NCBI RefSeq assembly: GCF_021654575.1 | Contig: NZ_AP024488.1 | Coordinates: forward strand, 2,356,001-2,420,000 | Length of the DNA stretch: 64,000 nt | Direction: 5' to 3' | Source of the DNA: Desulfoluna limicola | GTDB lineage: Bacteria > Desulfobacterota > Desulfobacteria > Desulfobacterales > Desulfolunaceae | Shown: one piece after another, positions 9,896 to 17,549 of the stretch | Numbering within the stretch: the first letter of the stretch is position 1 | Layout of the letters: every line of letters starts with the position of its first letter | Program-made: the position numbers and the translations under genes | The notes under the pieces: generated by a model | What the model was told of the DNA's origin: nothing | What the model saw: the letters and a program-made list of their open reading frames with translations, nothing else | Database searches by the model: none

Positions 9896-10936
9896 TCATC
9901 CTGACAACGAGGATAGCCAGGTCAACTCTTCCATGTCCACGGCGTCAATTGTGTAACCACTCTTGAAAAGCCCGAGGCAGGCATCGACGACTCGACGGTC
10001 GTACCACCTGCCCGACCTGGCGACGATGGAAGCCAATGCGTCATCCAGAGGATAGGCAGGGCGATAGGGACGGTAAGCGGTCAAGGACTCCACCACATCG
10101 GCCACACACACGATGCGGGACTCAAGCAGGATGTCTCCGTTTTTCAGGCCCTGGGGATACCCCGAGCCGTCGAGGTGCTCATGGTGCTGGAGGGCGATTT
10201 CAGCCACCGGCCATGAAAAATCCACCGGCTTTAAAATGTCGTAGCCCTTGCGGCAATGGATCTGAAGGTAACTGACATCCTCAGGCATCAGCTCTCCGGG
10301 GCGAGACAGAATTTCTGACGGGACGGCTATCTTGCCGATGTCGTGAATGAGGCCGCCCAGGAAGATCCCTTCGATCCGCGTTCGAGGAAGGTCCAGAACC
10401 CGTGCTACGGCGGATGCAAGATGCGCCACCCGGCGCTGATGGCCGGCCGTATAGGGATCCCGGAACTCCACGGTCCGAGAGACGGCAAAAATGGTCTGCA
10501 TCAGCATTTTCTTGATATTCGTCGCATACTGCAGGCGCTCTTCTGCCGCTTTTTTCTGTTCGGAAATATCGCGAACATAGGCGACAAACACCGGCTCTGT
10601 TTTGGGGTTGACGGAGATCACCTCCATCTCTGCGGGAAAAACGGATTGATCGGCCCGCATGGCCGTCACTTCAACCCGGCGTCCAATCATGGTTTCCATG
10701 CCGGTTTCAAGGAAACGTTTAAGACCACGGTCGTGGGCCCCTCGCATGGCCCCCGGTAGAAGCTTATCTGAGACCCGAAGCCCGATCACCTCTTTGCTTT
10801 CATACCCGAAAATTTTTTCAGCAGCAGGGTTGAACCCGATAATCCGGCCCTTATCATCCATGGTAATCACGCCATCCAGCGCGGACTCCACGAGGACGCG
10901 CAACCACTCTGATGAGACATCTCTCTTCTGTCCCAT
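9896..10936 (-). CDS. PAS-HD-GYP domain protein, putative cyclic-di-GMP phosphodiesterase
   Basis: 346 residues with no membrane segment. A PAS domain (about 8-125; VESALDGVITMDDKGRIIGF, FGYESKEVIG, ending in YVRDISEQKK) is joined by a coiled linker to an HD-GYP domain (about 140-330). Metal-binding residues are visible: RVAHLASAV with the preceding GHQRR, GLIHDIGKI (HD), HCRKGYDIL and HHEHLDGSGYP. The GYP step reads GSGYPQGL. Such proteins hydrolyse cyclic di-GMP. The PAS domain suggests a redox or small-molecule input. The gene stands alone, with a leader motif shared with the gene at 5420. Confidence 0.92.
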   Translation of the reverse strand: MGQKRDVSSEWLRVLVESALDGVITMDDKGRIIGFNPAAEKIFGYESKEVIGLRVSDKLLPGAMRGAHDRGLKRFLETGMETMIGRRVEVTAMRADQSVFPAEMEVISVNPKTEPVFVAYVRDISEQKKAAEERLQYATNIKKMLMQTIFAVSRTVEFRDPYTAGHQRRVAHLASAVARVLDLPRTRIEGIFLGGLIHDIGKIAVPSEILSRPGELMPEDVSYLQIHCRKGYDILKPVDFSWPVAEIALQHHEHLDGSGYPQGLKNGDILLESRIVCVADVVESLTAYRPYRPAYPLDDALASIVARSGRWYDRRVVDACLGLFKSGYTIDAVDMEELTWLSSLSG

Positions 10937-10980
10937 GTGACGGGGTGCCCCTTTTCATGGTGGCCTCGCAAACGATCATG

Positions 10981-11130
10981 CTGAGATATCGGCTGCAAGG
11001 CCCGGAGTCATGGAATGTTGATTGTCGGCAACGGGAGCGGCGTGCCGTAAAGACGTGACATAATTCAAAGGAAATGAGCGAATAAACGCCAAAATCAGAA
11101 ACCGCATCCGACGATGCATCAAGAATCCAG
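10981..11130 (-). promoter_or_regulatory. leader segment shared with 6541-6690
   Basis: Second copy of the leader elements described at 6541-6690, placed 45-190 bp upstream of the HD-GYP start codon. Confidence 0.35.
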
Positions 11131-11310
11131 AAGCTTTTGTTCTCATTTATAATACATGAGGCAGCAACGAAGCTCAAGACGAAGGGAAATATGGAGCGGT
11201 TAAGAATTGCAGCAGCCCACGCGTCGCCCCTTCTTTCACAGCGTTGAAAACCAATCTCAACCCGCATGGAATCATCATCGCAAAGCCCCCGAACGTCTCC
11301 CTTACCTAAT

Positions 11311-11412
11311 GAACCCGGCGGTTAAATGCGTGAATGTCGAGGAGCCCTATCACTCCGATACGTTTGACACCTCTTTCATCTTCTGTTTCGTGTAGTTAAG
11401 TTGCCGGGTTAA
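11311..11412 (+). repeat. 100-bp MITE-like family, copy 1
   Basis: Begins GAACCCGGCGGTTAAATGCG and ends AAGTTGCCGGGTTAA. The ends are inverted repeats (TTAACCCGGC). The body shares GAATGTCGAGG...TATCACTCCGATA...GACACCTCTTTCA with copies at 34788-34887 and 49716-49816. Confidence 0.75.
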
Positions 11413-11442
11413 AACCACCACCGACAGGCCCCCATGAATGGA

Positions 11443-11534
11443 GCCCGTCTGCCAATGAGGTCGGCCTGAGGAACGAAGGGCGATGGCATTCGCCAACCTG
11501 GGGCCCAGGGGATCATCCCCTGGCGTCCGGAGGC
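11443..11534 (-). repeat. type I repeat copy
   Basis: Inverted copy with first-stem sequence CCAGGGGATGATCCCCTGG and second module CCTCGTTCCTCAGG. The conserved end reads GCCTCCGGACGCC, one base longer than usual. Confidence 0.8.
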
Positions 11535-11541
11535 TCGCTTT

Positions 11542-12456
11542 TCAGGCCTGAACAGCTGACCAGTACCGGTCGACTTCGGCCTGTAGGCCCTGAATCAGCG
11601 CCTCGTTTTCCGGCCTGAAAAGATGCTCGAACCGCTTCTGGGTCTTCAGGTACGCTTCCACCGGCAACCGTTTTTTGGGAATTTTTGTATGGACAACCTC
11701 GCCATCCCTATACTCTTTCAAGGGCCATATACCGGTAGTGACGGCAAGCTTTCCAAGGGTGATGGAATCCTGGGGATCAAAATGCCAGCCCGGTGGACAA
11801 GGGGCATGCATGATGAACATCCTGGGGCCCTTCATCGTTGATGCTTTTTCAACTTTTCGAGCAAGATCAAGGGGAAATGCTGCCGTCACCGTTGCAGCAT
11901 AGGCGGGGTTGCCAGCGGTCCAGATGGAGAAAAGGTCCTTTTTAAACCCTCGAAACCCCTCTTTTCCTGTGCTTGTTGCCGTTTCAGCGCCATGGGGCGT
12001 CAGGCCAGAGTATTGGTGGCCCGTGTTTCCATACCCTTCGTTATCGTAGCAGATGCAGATGAAGTCAAGCTGCCGGTCGATGGCCGCCGATGTTGAGGAG
12101 AGGCCCATGCCGCTGGCCGAGCCGTCTCCGGTCAGTACCACCACATGCATGTCGTCATCTGCCTGGATTCTCCTTTTTTCAATGAGGATATCCAGGGCAT
12201 CCCTGACCCCCTGGGCTCCGGCAGAGGCACAGGCCATGGCCGTGTAAAGCCAGGAGCCTTTGAATGGGGTAAACGGGTAAATAGAGAGCAGGGTCATGCA
12301 CCCGGCCGCATTCACAAAGATGGTTTTTTTCCCCAGGATATCGACCACCTGATGAATGGCGGAAAGGGCACCACACCCGGCGCAGGTGGGCAGCCCCGGC
12401 GAGAGAAGGCGTTCCGGGCTGAGATCCGTTATTTTTTTTATCTCGGTGTCATTCAT
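11542..12456 (-). CDS. 2-oxoacid:ferredoxin oxidoreductase, beta subunit (TPP-binding)
   Basis: 304 residues, a normal length for a PorB/VorB-type beta subunit. It starts with a CGCP-like cluster-ligand region (LPTCAGCGALSAIHQVVDIL). The thiamine diphosphate motif follows: LTGDGSASGMG ... CICYDNEGYGNTGHQYSG. The enzyme oxidatively decarboxylates a 2-oxoacid to its acyl-CoA and passes electrons to ferredoxin. The ribosome site GGGGGAAAA stands before ATG 12456. It is the last gene of a cluster in the order amino-acid dehydrogenase, gamma-delta, alpha, beta. The adjacent dehydrogenase suggests 2-oxoacids made by deamination (branched-chain or 2-oxoglutarate), but pyruvate cannot be excluded. 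Confidence 0.93.
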   Translation of the reverse strand: MNDTEIKKITDLSPERLLSPGLPTCAGCGALSAIHQVVDILGKKTIFVNAAGCMTLLSIYPFTPFKGSWLYTAMACASAGAQGVRDALDILIEKRRIQADDDMHVVVLTGDGSASGMGLSSTSAAIDRQLDFICICYDNEGYGNTGHQYSGLTPHGAETATSTGKEGFRGFKKDLFSIWTAGNPAYAATVTAAFPLDLARKVEKASTMKGPRMFIMHAPCPPGWHFDPQDSITLGKLAVTTGIWPLKEYRDGEVVHTKIPKKRLPVEAYLKTQKRFEHLFRPENEALIQGLQAEVDRYWSAVQA

Positions 12457-12530
12457 CGCTTTTCCCCCTATCTTTGTAACTTTTCAGCTCTCAAAAATCT
12501 GCCTTCGATGGTCAACATTCGGAAAAAAAT

Positions 12531-12613
12531 GCCTCCGGCGGCAAGGTGTGCCACCTTGAAAGCAGGTTGCAAATGCGCTTTGCCCCTCGTTCCTCGGGTC
12601 AAATCACATTTGC
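12531..12613 (+). repeat. type I repeat copy
   Basis: First stem AAGGTGTGCCACCTT, second module CCCCTCGTTCCTCGGG flanked by AAATGCG/CACATTTGC. Lies in the beta-alpha junction of the oxidoreductase cluster. Confidence 0.85.
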
Positions 12614-12646
12614 TTTTAAAGCGTCATTCGATCAAGAACGACTTTT

Positions 12647-12740
12647 AAGACCTGTTTGTTAAACCCACCCTAATTTAAGTAAGGCAAAAATTTGGCTCCC
12701 GGCAGGGCCGCCGGAGGCAATATTGAGCTGAATAGTTACC
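12647..12740 (-). repeat. type II repeat with outer flank
   Basis: GACCTGTTTGTTAAAC ... GGCAGGGCCGCCGGAGGC, then GAGCTGAATAGTTAC, which is the inverted form of the GTAACTATTCAGC flank seen on the other full-length units. Confidence 0.75.
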
Positions 12741-13971
12741 CACCTTCCATGCTGCCCAAAGCGACGGCCTGCATGGTTCTCACCGCCTCCATTTCCGGCT
12801 GGGTAAACAGAAGCCGTAAAGGCGGTTGAATGCCGGAAGCCACTGCATTGAGGGTATTGACCGCCATCTCCCTGAACTCTTCAACGGAGATATCACGGCC
12901 CCCGAGCCCGCCGATATAACTGGTGACCAAGGAGGGGGCACCGGCGCGTCCGTATAACGCGCTTAAGATTTCACCGTGAAGAATCCCGCCTTTTCCCGAG
13001 GCCAGGTTCTGATCGATGACCGCAACCCCTTTTTTCCCCGCAAGGGCGCGGGCAATCGCATCTGAAGGAAAAGGCCTGAGCAGGCAGGGCCTTACAAGGC
13101 CGACCTTCCAGCCATCGTCCCTCAACCTGTCGACGGCATTCTTTGCCTTGGTGGCAAAGGACCCGATCATCACAAACACAATCTCGGCGTCCTCCGTGCG
13201 AAATTCTTCCAACATCAGGAGCTTTCTGCCAAAGGCCTGCTCAAACGCCTGGGCTGTTTCATGAAAAATATCAAGGGCATTCATGGCGGCAAGATGGGCC
13301 TGGTAGCGGAAATAAGAGTAAGGCGTCCCCCCGAGGACGACCACCCCGAGGCTTGCGGGCGCTGACGGTGTAAAGTGGGCATTCGCAGGGTTGAAAGGCC
13401 CCACAAAACGTGCTGCCGACGCCTCGTCGGGGATGACAACCGGTTCCCTTGTGAACGACAGGTAAAACCCATCCATGTTGACAAGGACCGGTAGGCGTAC
13501 GGTGGGGTGCTCGGCCATGCGGTATGAAAACAGCACCGCATCCAGCACTTCCTGGCATGTGGAGCAGTGGAACTGAAGACACCCGCTGTCACGGGCAGCC
13601 ATGATGTCGTTGTGGTCCGGTTCAAGGGTAATCGGCGACGAAACACCCCGGGACACATTTACCATCACAAACGGGACCCGCCAGCCCGACACCGTGTAGA
13701 CCATCTCCATGGCGTGAAGCAGGCCCTGGCTTGAGGTTGCCGTAAACACCCGGACACCGGTTGCCGCAGCCGCTCCCGCGGCGGTCACCATGGAGTGCTC
13801 TGAGTCCAGTGTCACAAGCCGGCCTTGGAATTCACCCCGCTCTATCCACCCCGAAATGGTTTCCATGATTTCGGTTTGCGGGGTGATGGGGAAGAACGGT
13901 GCGTACTCCATACCGGACAACCGGGCTCCCCAGGCGGCCGCCTGATTCCCGGTAAGCAGTGTTCTGGTCAT
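12736..13971 (-). CDS. 2-oxoacid:ferredoxin oxidoreductase, alpha subunit
   Basis: 411 residues from MTRTLLTGNQAAAWGARL. The longer upstream frame is rejected because it reads through a repeat and AAGGAGGTGGCCG sits right before this ATG. The N-terminal pyrimidine-binding half shows FFPITPQTEI, TLDSEHSMVTAAGAAAATG and FTATSSQGLLHAMEMVY. The C-terminal half has VGLVRPCLLRPFPSDAI and AVIDQNLASGKGG, typical of PorA/VorB alpha chains. Together with the beta chain it forms the catalytic thiamine site. It is separated from both neighbours by repeat-filled gaps of about 280 and 340 bp, yet strand and order fit a single operon. Confidence 0.93.
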   Translation of the reverse strand: MTRTLLTGNQAAAWGARLSGMEYAPFFPITPQTEIMETISGWIERGEFQGRLVTLDSEHSMVTAAGAAAATGVRVFTATSSQGLLHAMEMVYTVSGWRVPFVMVNVSRGVSSPITLEPDHNDIMAARDSGCLQFHCSTCQEVLDAVLFSYRMAEHPTVRLPVLVNMDGFYLSFTREPVVIPDEASAARFVGPFNPANAHFTPSAPASLGVVVLGGTPYSYFRYQAHLAAMNALDIFHETAQAFEQAFGRKLLMLEEFRTEDAEIVFVMIGSFATKAKNAVDRLRDDGWKVGLVRPCLLRPFPSDAIARALAGKKGVAVIDQNLASGKGGILHGEILSALYGRAGAPSLVTSYIGGLGGRDISVEEFREMAVNTLNAVASGIQPPLRLLFTQPEMEAVRTMQAVALGSMEGG

Positions 13972-14003
13972 CGGCCACCTCCTTGGTTCAAGGCTCAGAA
14001 AAC

Positions 14004-14097
14004 GCCTCCGGCGGCCAGGGGATGATCCCCTGGACCCCAGGTTGCGAATGACCTCCCCCCTCGTTCCTCGGGAAGAGACCATTCGCGGAGATTGTCA
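14004..14097 (+). repeat. type I repeat copy
   Basis: First stem CCAGGGGATGATCCCCTGG; second module CCCTCGTTCCTCGGG between GCGAATG and CATTCGC. Confidence 0.85.
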
Positions 14098-14110
14098 TAG
14101 AATTGACCAA

Positions 14111-14293
14111 GATCTGTTTGTCAAATCCCTCACTTGGATCAGGCAAAAGTTTGGCCTCCGGCGGGTCGCTTTTTGAAAAAAGCTCCGCAAAAACTTTCCG
14201 GTTGGAGTTCCCTTTTCCCTGAGCCCCTGCGGACTCAAGACCTGTTTGTCACACTTTTCAAAAGTGTGGCCCCCGGCAGGGCCGCCGGAGGCA
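14111..14293 (-). repeat. composite type II/III repeat
   Basis: Contains a CTCCGGCGGGTCGCTTTTT / AAAGCTCCGCAAAAACTTTC module followed by ACCTGTTTGTCACACTTTTC and GGCAGGGCCGCCGGAGGC. It matches the layout at 43678-43917 and 55741-55950, with an additional type II fragment on its left. Confidence 0.7.
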
Positions 14294-14315
14294 TCGCTTT
14301 TTGGTTCTGCTCTGC

Positions 14316-15221
14316 CTATTCACCCTCCGGTACCACCTCCATGGCCTTTCGTGGACACTCCCGCGCACACACAAGGCACCCCTTGCAGTATGCGTAATCA
14401 ATGACGGGAAACCCTTCCGCATTTACCGTGATGGCACTGTCTGGGCAAAAACACGAACAGTTCCACCAGCACTTGCGGCATTTCGAGTAATCAATCACCG
14501 GCCTTACAGTTCGCCACAACCCGGTTTTGACATGGCGACTTGTCTCAGGGCTCCGGATGGCAGGGGCCGACATCAACACCGGATCGGATGCGCAGTCCAC
14601 CCACTGCGGCGGGTCTGAGTGTATCGGCGGGTGTGGGTCGCCCTCCTTTACTACGCCGGCGTGGTCCGTCATCCGAAGCCACCCCGCCAGGGCACTTTCC
14701 AGGTTTTTCGCCACCGCATCCTCACCCAGGTGACCCAATTCATCTGTCACAGCCTGCCTGAGAGACGCCTCTGAAATAACGCCGCAAAGCCTTGCTGCAG
14801 CCCCAGCCCACAAACTGCTCAAATATGCCTTTGAGCATCCCTCATCTTCAACACTGCCGATATCGATAGAAAGGCGTACCCCGCTGAACGCGGACACGGC
14901 TTCGTCATCGTTCCGGTTGTTTAAGGATTCCACCAAAAGGATCGTCTCTGCCGTGCCCCCGGACAGAACACCCGCAGCAGGCATGGCCGGCAGGCTGGCA
15001 TCTGCGGCCACCACAAGGTCCGGCACGTGAACCACACCGCGCTCATATATCGTGTCCCGCGAAACCCGGACATAGGCAAACATGGGCGCCCCCCTGCGCT
15101 CCGCACCGTACCTGGGGGCATCCTGAACCTCATACCCCTCAAGAAAAAAAGCCGTCCCGAGAATACGGCTTGCCGTCTTCATCCCCTGTCCACCGCGACC
15201 GTGGAAACGTATACGATACAT
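14316..15221 (-). CDS. 2-oxoacid:ferredoxin oxidoreductase, gamma-delta fusion
   Basis: 301 residues from MYRIRFHGRGGQGMKTAS, with GAAGGAGACACC before the ATG. The first 190 residues form the gamma domain (GGQG loop, APRYGAERRGAPMFAYVRV), which binds and positions coenzyme A. The last 70 residues carry two ferredoxin-like cluster sites, CRKCWWNCSCFCPDSAI and CKGCLVCARECPRKAM. Gamma and delta are separate chains in many archaeal enzymes, so this is a natural fusion. The middle (about 195-230) is a linker without recognisable motif. The first cluster site has spacing C-x2-C-x3-C-x3-CP, one residue longer than the common form. Electrons leave through these clusters to ferredoxin. Confidence 0.92.
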   Translation of the reverse strand: MYRIRFHGRGGQGMKTASRILGTAFFLEGYEVQDAPRYGAERRGAPMFAYVRVSRDTIYERGVVHVPDLVVAADASLPAMPAAGVLSGGTAETILLVESLNNRNDDEAVSAFSGVRLSIDIGSVEDEGCSKAYLSSLWAGAAARLCGVISEASLRQAVTDELGHLGEDAVAKNLESALAGWLRMTDHAGVVKEGDPHPPIHSDPPQWVDCASDPVLMSAPAIRSPETSRHVKTGLWRTVRPVIDYSKCRKCWWNCSCFCPDSAITVNAEGFPVIDYAYCKGCLVCARECPRKAMEVVPEGE

Positions 15222-15254
15222 GGTGTCTCCTTCTTTGTAACTTAACTGAAAAAC

Positions 15255-15356
15255 GCCTCCGGCGGCCAAGGGCTGAGCCCTTGGAACCCAGGTTCGCGAA
15301 TGCTCCCGACCTTCGTTCCTCAGGTCGATCACATTCGCTGACGGGTTTCGCCCGTA
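15255..15356 (+). repeat. type I repeat, full three-hairpin form
   Basis: First stem CCAAGGGCTGAGCCCTTGG, second module between GCGAATG and CATTCGC, third hairpin ACGGGTTTCGCCCGT. Confidence 0.88.
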
Positions 15357-15452
15357 TCTGCACGTACTAAGGGGGCTGGCCCCTTCGAAGCTTGTCATAC
15401 CGTTTATGTCAACCGCAACTTTTGAGGCGGGCGCAGACCGCGGTGAACACCC

Positions 15453-15530
15453 TTGCGCTTTGCCCTGAGGAACGAAGGGGAAAGCGCAAGGGTAATCCGC
15501 TTCAAGGTGGCACACCTTGCCGCCGGAGGC
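15453..15530 (-). repeat. type I repeat copy
   Basis: Inverted copy facing the previous one: first stem AAGGTGTGCCACCTT, second module CTTCGTTCCTCAGG flanked by TTGCGCTT / AAAGCGCAA. Confidence 0.82.
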
Positions 15531-15548
15531 TTTTTTCATTTACCCGGC

Positions 15549-16661
15549 TCAAAAGACAGACCAGCGTTTATAGCTCATTCCTTTTTTGATTCTCTCAACA
15601 GCCATCTTTTCGGCGGCTGCACGAAGGAGTATGCCTTTTGACATAGAGGCTTCAATGACATGTCGGGTATTGGATGTGACCTTCTCTTCGATCACCGGAA
15701 ATACCGCTGATTCACAGGCCCCCGCATGTTCCATGGCAGCACAGATCACCCCACCGGAGTTGACGATGAAATCAGGCAGGCAGAGCACCCCTTTTTCATG
15801 GAGAATCTCTTCCGCCTCCGGCGTGACTGCGATATTGGCACCCGGCACCACGAGCTCTGCTTTCAGCCTGTTGACGTTCTCTTTTGTGATAACATCCGGC
15901 TGGGCTGCCGGTATCCATATGTCGCATGGCACGTCTATCAGGTTCCGGTTGACCAGCTTTTCGCCGTCGGGATAAACGGAGACGCTTTTGCCTTCAGAGG
16001 CCAGTTCCATCAGGTCGGGCACGTTCAGGCCATTGGCGTTAACCACGGCCCCATCAATATCCGCCACCGCCACAACGACAACCCCGGACCTGTTTAAAAA
16101 ACGCGCAACGTTCTTGCCCACATTTCCAAACCCCTGAATCACAACACGTGCTCCTGAAAGTTCAAAGTGACAGAACTCTATGGCGGTTTCCGTGGCATGC
16201 TTCAGCCCCCAGGCCGTGGCCCCGATTTCATCGAGCGGGATTCCCCCCAGCTCACGGGGCAGGCCCACCACGCGCTCTGTTTCATCGTTGATCCATGCCA
16301 TGCACCGCTCGTCCGTGCCCATGTCCGGGGCAAAGATATAGTCGTTCACGTCGCGAAGGGCCGAGGCCATGGCTCGAATGATCTGTTCTTTTTTTTCAAT
16401 GGGGCAATTGGGATCCGCCTGAATGACGCTTTTTCCCCCGCCGTGGGCAAGCCCTGCGGCTGCGTTCTTCAGACTCATGGCCCGTGCGAGTCGAAAGCAC
16501 TCCCGAGTGGTCACATCCGTGCCCATTCGCATGCCACCCAACGCGGGACCAAGGGCGACATTGTCGACGACAAGCGTCCCCTTCAACCCACTCTTCGGCT
16601 CGTATACATGGACAATTTTGGCAGGCCCGAGTTCATCACAAAAAACGAAGCAATCATCCAT
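15549..16661 (-). CDS. Glu/Leu/Phe/Val dehydrogenase
   Basis: 370 residues with a strong ribosome site (AAAGGAGGACAAC). It has the family features GTLVVDNVALGPALGGMRM, the catalytic-lysine loop LAHGGGKSVI, FAPDMGTDE, the Rossmann motif IQGFGNVGKNVARFL, and LPDFIVNSGGVI. The length is closer to leucine/valine dehydrogenases (about 350-370) than to glutamate dehydrogenases (about 420-450). The specific substrate cannot be read from sequence. It probably deaminates an amino acid to the 2-oxoacid used by the ferredoxin oxidoreductase encoded next on the same strand, so the four genes look like an amino-acid oxidation unit. It differs clearly from the gdhA product at 3703. Confidence 0.92.
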   Translation of the reverse strand: MDDCFVFCDELGPAKIVHVYEPKSGLKGTLVVDNVALGPALGGMRMGTDVTTRECFRLARAMSLKNAAAGLAHGGGKSVIQADPNCPIEKKEQIIRAMASALRDVNDYIFAPDMGTDERCMAWINDETERVVGLPRELGGIPLDEIGATAWGLKHATETAIEFCHFELSGARVVIQGFGNVGKNVARFLNRSGVVVVAVADIDGAVVNANGLNVPDLMELASEGKSVSVYPDGEKLVNRNLIDVPCDIWIPAAQPDVITKENVNRLKAELVVPGANIAVTPEAEEILHEKGVLCLPDFIVNSGGVICAAMEHAGACESAVFPVIEEKVTSNTRHVIEASMSKGILLRAAAEKMAVERIKKGMSYKRWSVF

Positions 16662-16978
16662 GTTGTCCTCCTTTCATGATGGAAAGCCTTAACAAGGCCA
16701 ACCCCATGCACAGCTGCTATCAACAGGTGACTTCAGACGAACGAAATGATTGAACGCGCCCGGACTCCGGGATGACCCTGGTTTTGAAAATGGCAGAAGG
16801 AGCAATCGGTCTGGCGTGATGGAACTCAAGACGTGAAGAAGTGAGGGGTACCGGGTTTGATGAGCTGCGCCCCACGACATTTAGACACATGAAGGGCCAC
16901 CTCATGGTTCATGGTACCGAAAAAAATCACCAAACACAAAGAGGGTTTATTGAATCTGACCGAAGAATGGAGAAAAAA

Positions 16979-16992
16979 GGGGGGGGGGGGGG
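16979..16992 (+). repeat. poly-G homopolymer tract
   Basis: Fourteen consecutive G after a run of six A, in non-coding DNA. It is a likely length-variable or error-prone site. Confidence 0.8.
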
Positions 16993-17266
16993 TGGTTTGT
17001 GGAAAACGTTCTTCGTGCTTGGTTCTTAGTTCTTCGTTCGAGGAGTCGTTGCACTCCATCAGATATGAAAAACATCAGCTGGTTGCAGAGTGTCTGAGAC
17101 CACTCTATTTCAGTCTATTGCGACTATCATATCTATTCGGAACAGAGCTGCGAATAAGGTGGAATCAAATTTCCTTATCTATATTGATTAGATGGTAAAA
17201 AACAGTCTTACCACAATGCGCCCTCCGGGCTTCAAAAAAAAGATTCAAAAAACTAAGTAGTTCCTC

Positions 17267-17361
17267 ACGGGCGAAGCCCGTCAGCGAATGTGACAACCCG
17301 AGGTACGAGGGTTGGAGCATTCGCAAACCTGGGGTCAAGGGGCTCAGCCCCTTGCCGCCGA
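17267..17361 (-). repeat. type I repeat, full three-hairpin form
   Basis: Third hairpin ACGGGCTTCGCCCGT (in element orientation), second module between GCGAATG and CATTCGC, first stem CAAGGGGCTGAGCCCCTTG. The conserved end is altered to CTTCGGCGG. Confidence 0.85.
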
Positions 17362-17420
17362 AGTTATTCCGGTAAAAGTCAACCTCTGGACACAAACGGG
17401 AGTGCCTGCAACTCATGCGC

Positions 17421-17546
17421 TTGTGGCGCACGGAGCGGGCCGTTAAACTTCGCGCGAATGCAAACGTGACTGGGCATGACAAACGACACCCGATTCGCAT
17501 TCGCCAACCCGCTTTCAAGGTGGCGTCACCTTGCGCCGGAGTCACG
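17421..17546 (-). repeat. type I repeat, diverged
   Basis: First stem CAAGGTGACGCCACCTTG is perfect, but the second module is replaced by an unrelated stretch around GACAAACGACACC between GCGAATGC and GCATTCGC arms. Confidence 0.7.
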
Positions 17547-17549
17547 CTT

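Larger units (their letters stand above)
10937..11541. other. intergenic with leader motif, MITE-like copy and type I repeat
   Basis: Contains the leader segment (10981-11130), a 100-bp MITE-like unit (11311-11412) and an inverted type I repeat (11443-11534) that ends seven bases before the next stop codon. No gene seen. Confidence 0.5.
13972..14315. other. repeat-filled operon junction
   Basis: The gap between alpha and gamma-delta genes is almost wholly made of one type I and one composite repeat. Only the ribosome site of the alpha gene (13972-13985) is left over. Confidence 0.6.
15222..15548. other. repeat-filled operon junction
   Basis: Two head-to-head type I copies with about 95 bp of unassigned sequence between them. 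Confidence 0.6.
16662..17549. other. long intergenic region with poly-G tract and repeats
   Basis: Holds a 14-base G run (16979-16992), a TTCTTAGTTCTTCGTT-type low-complexity stretch just after it that recurs near 57000 and 47700, and two type I repeats toward 17267-17546. No gene seen. Confidence 0.5.
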
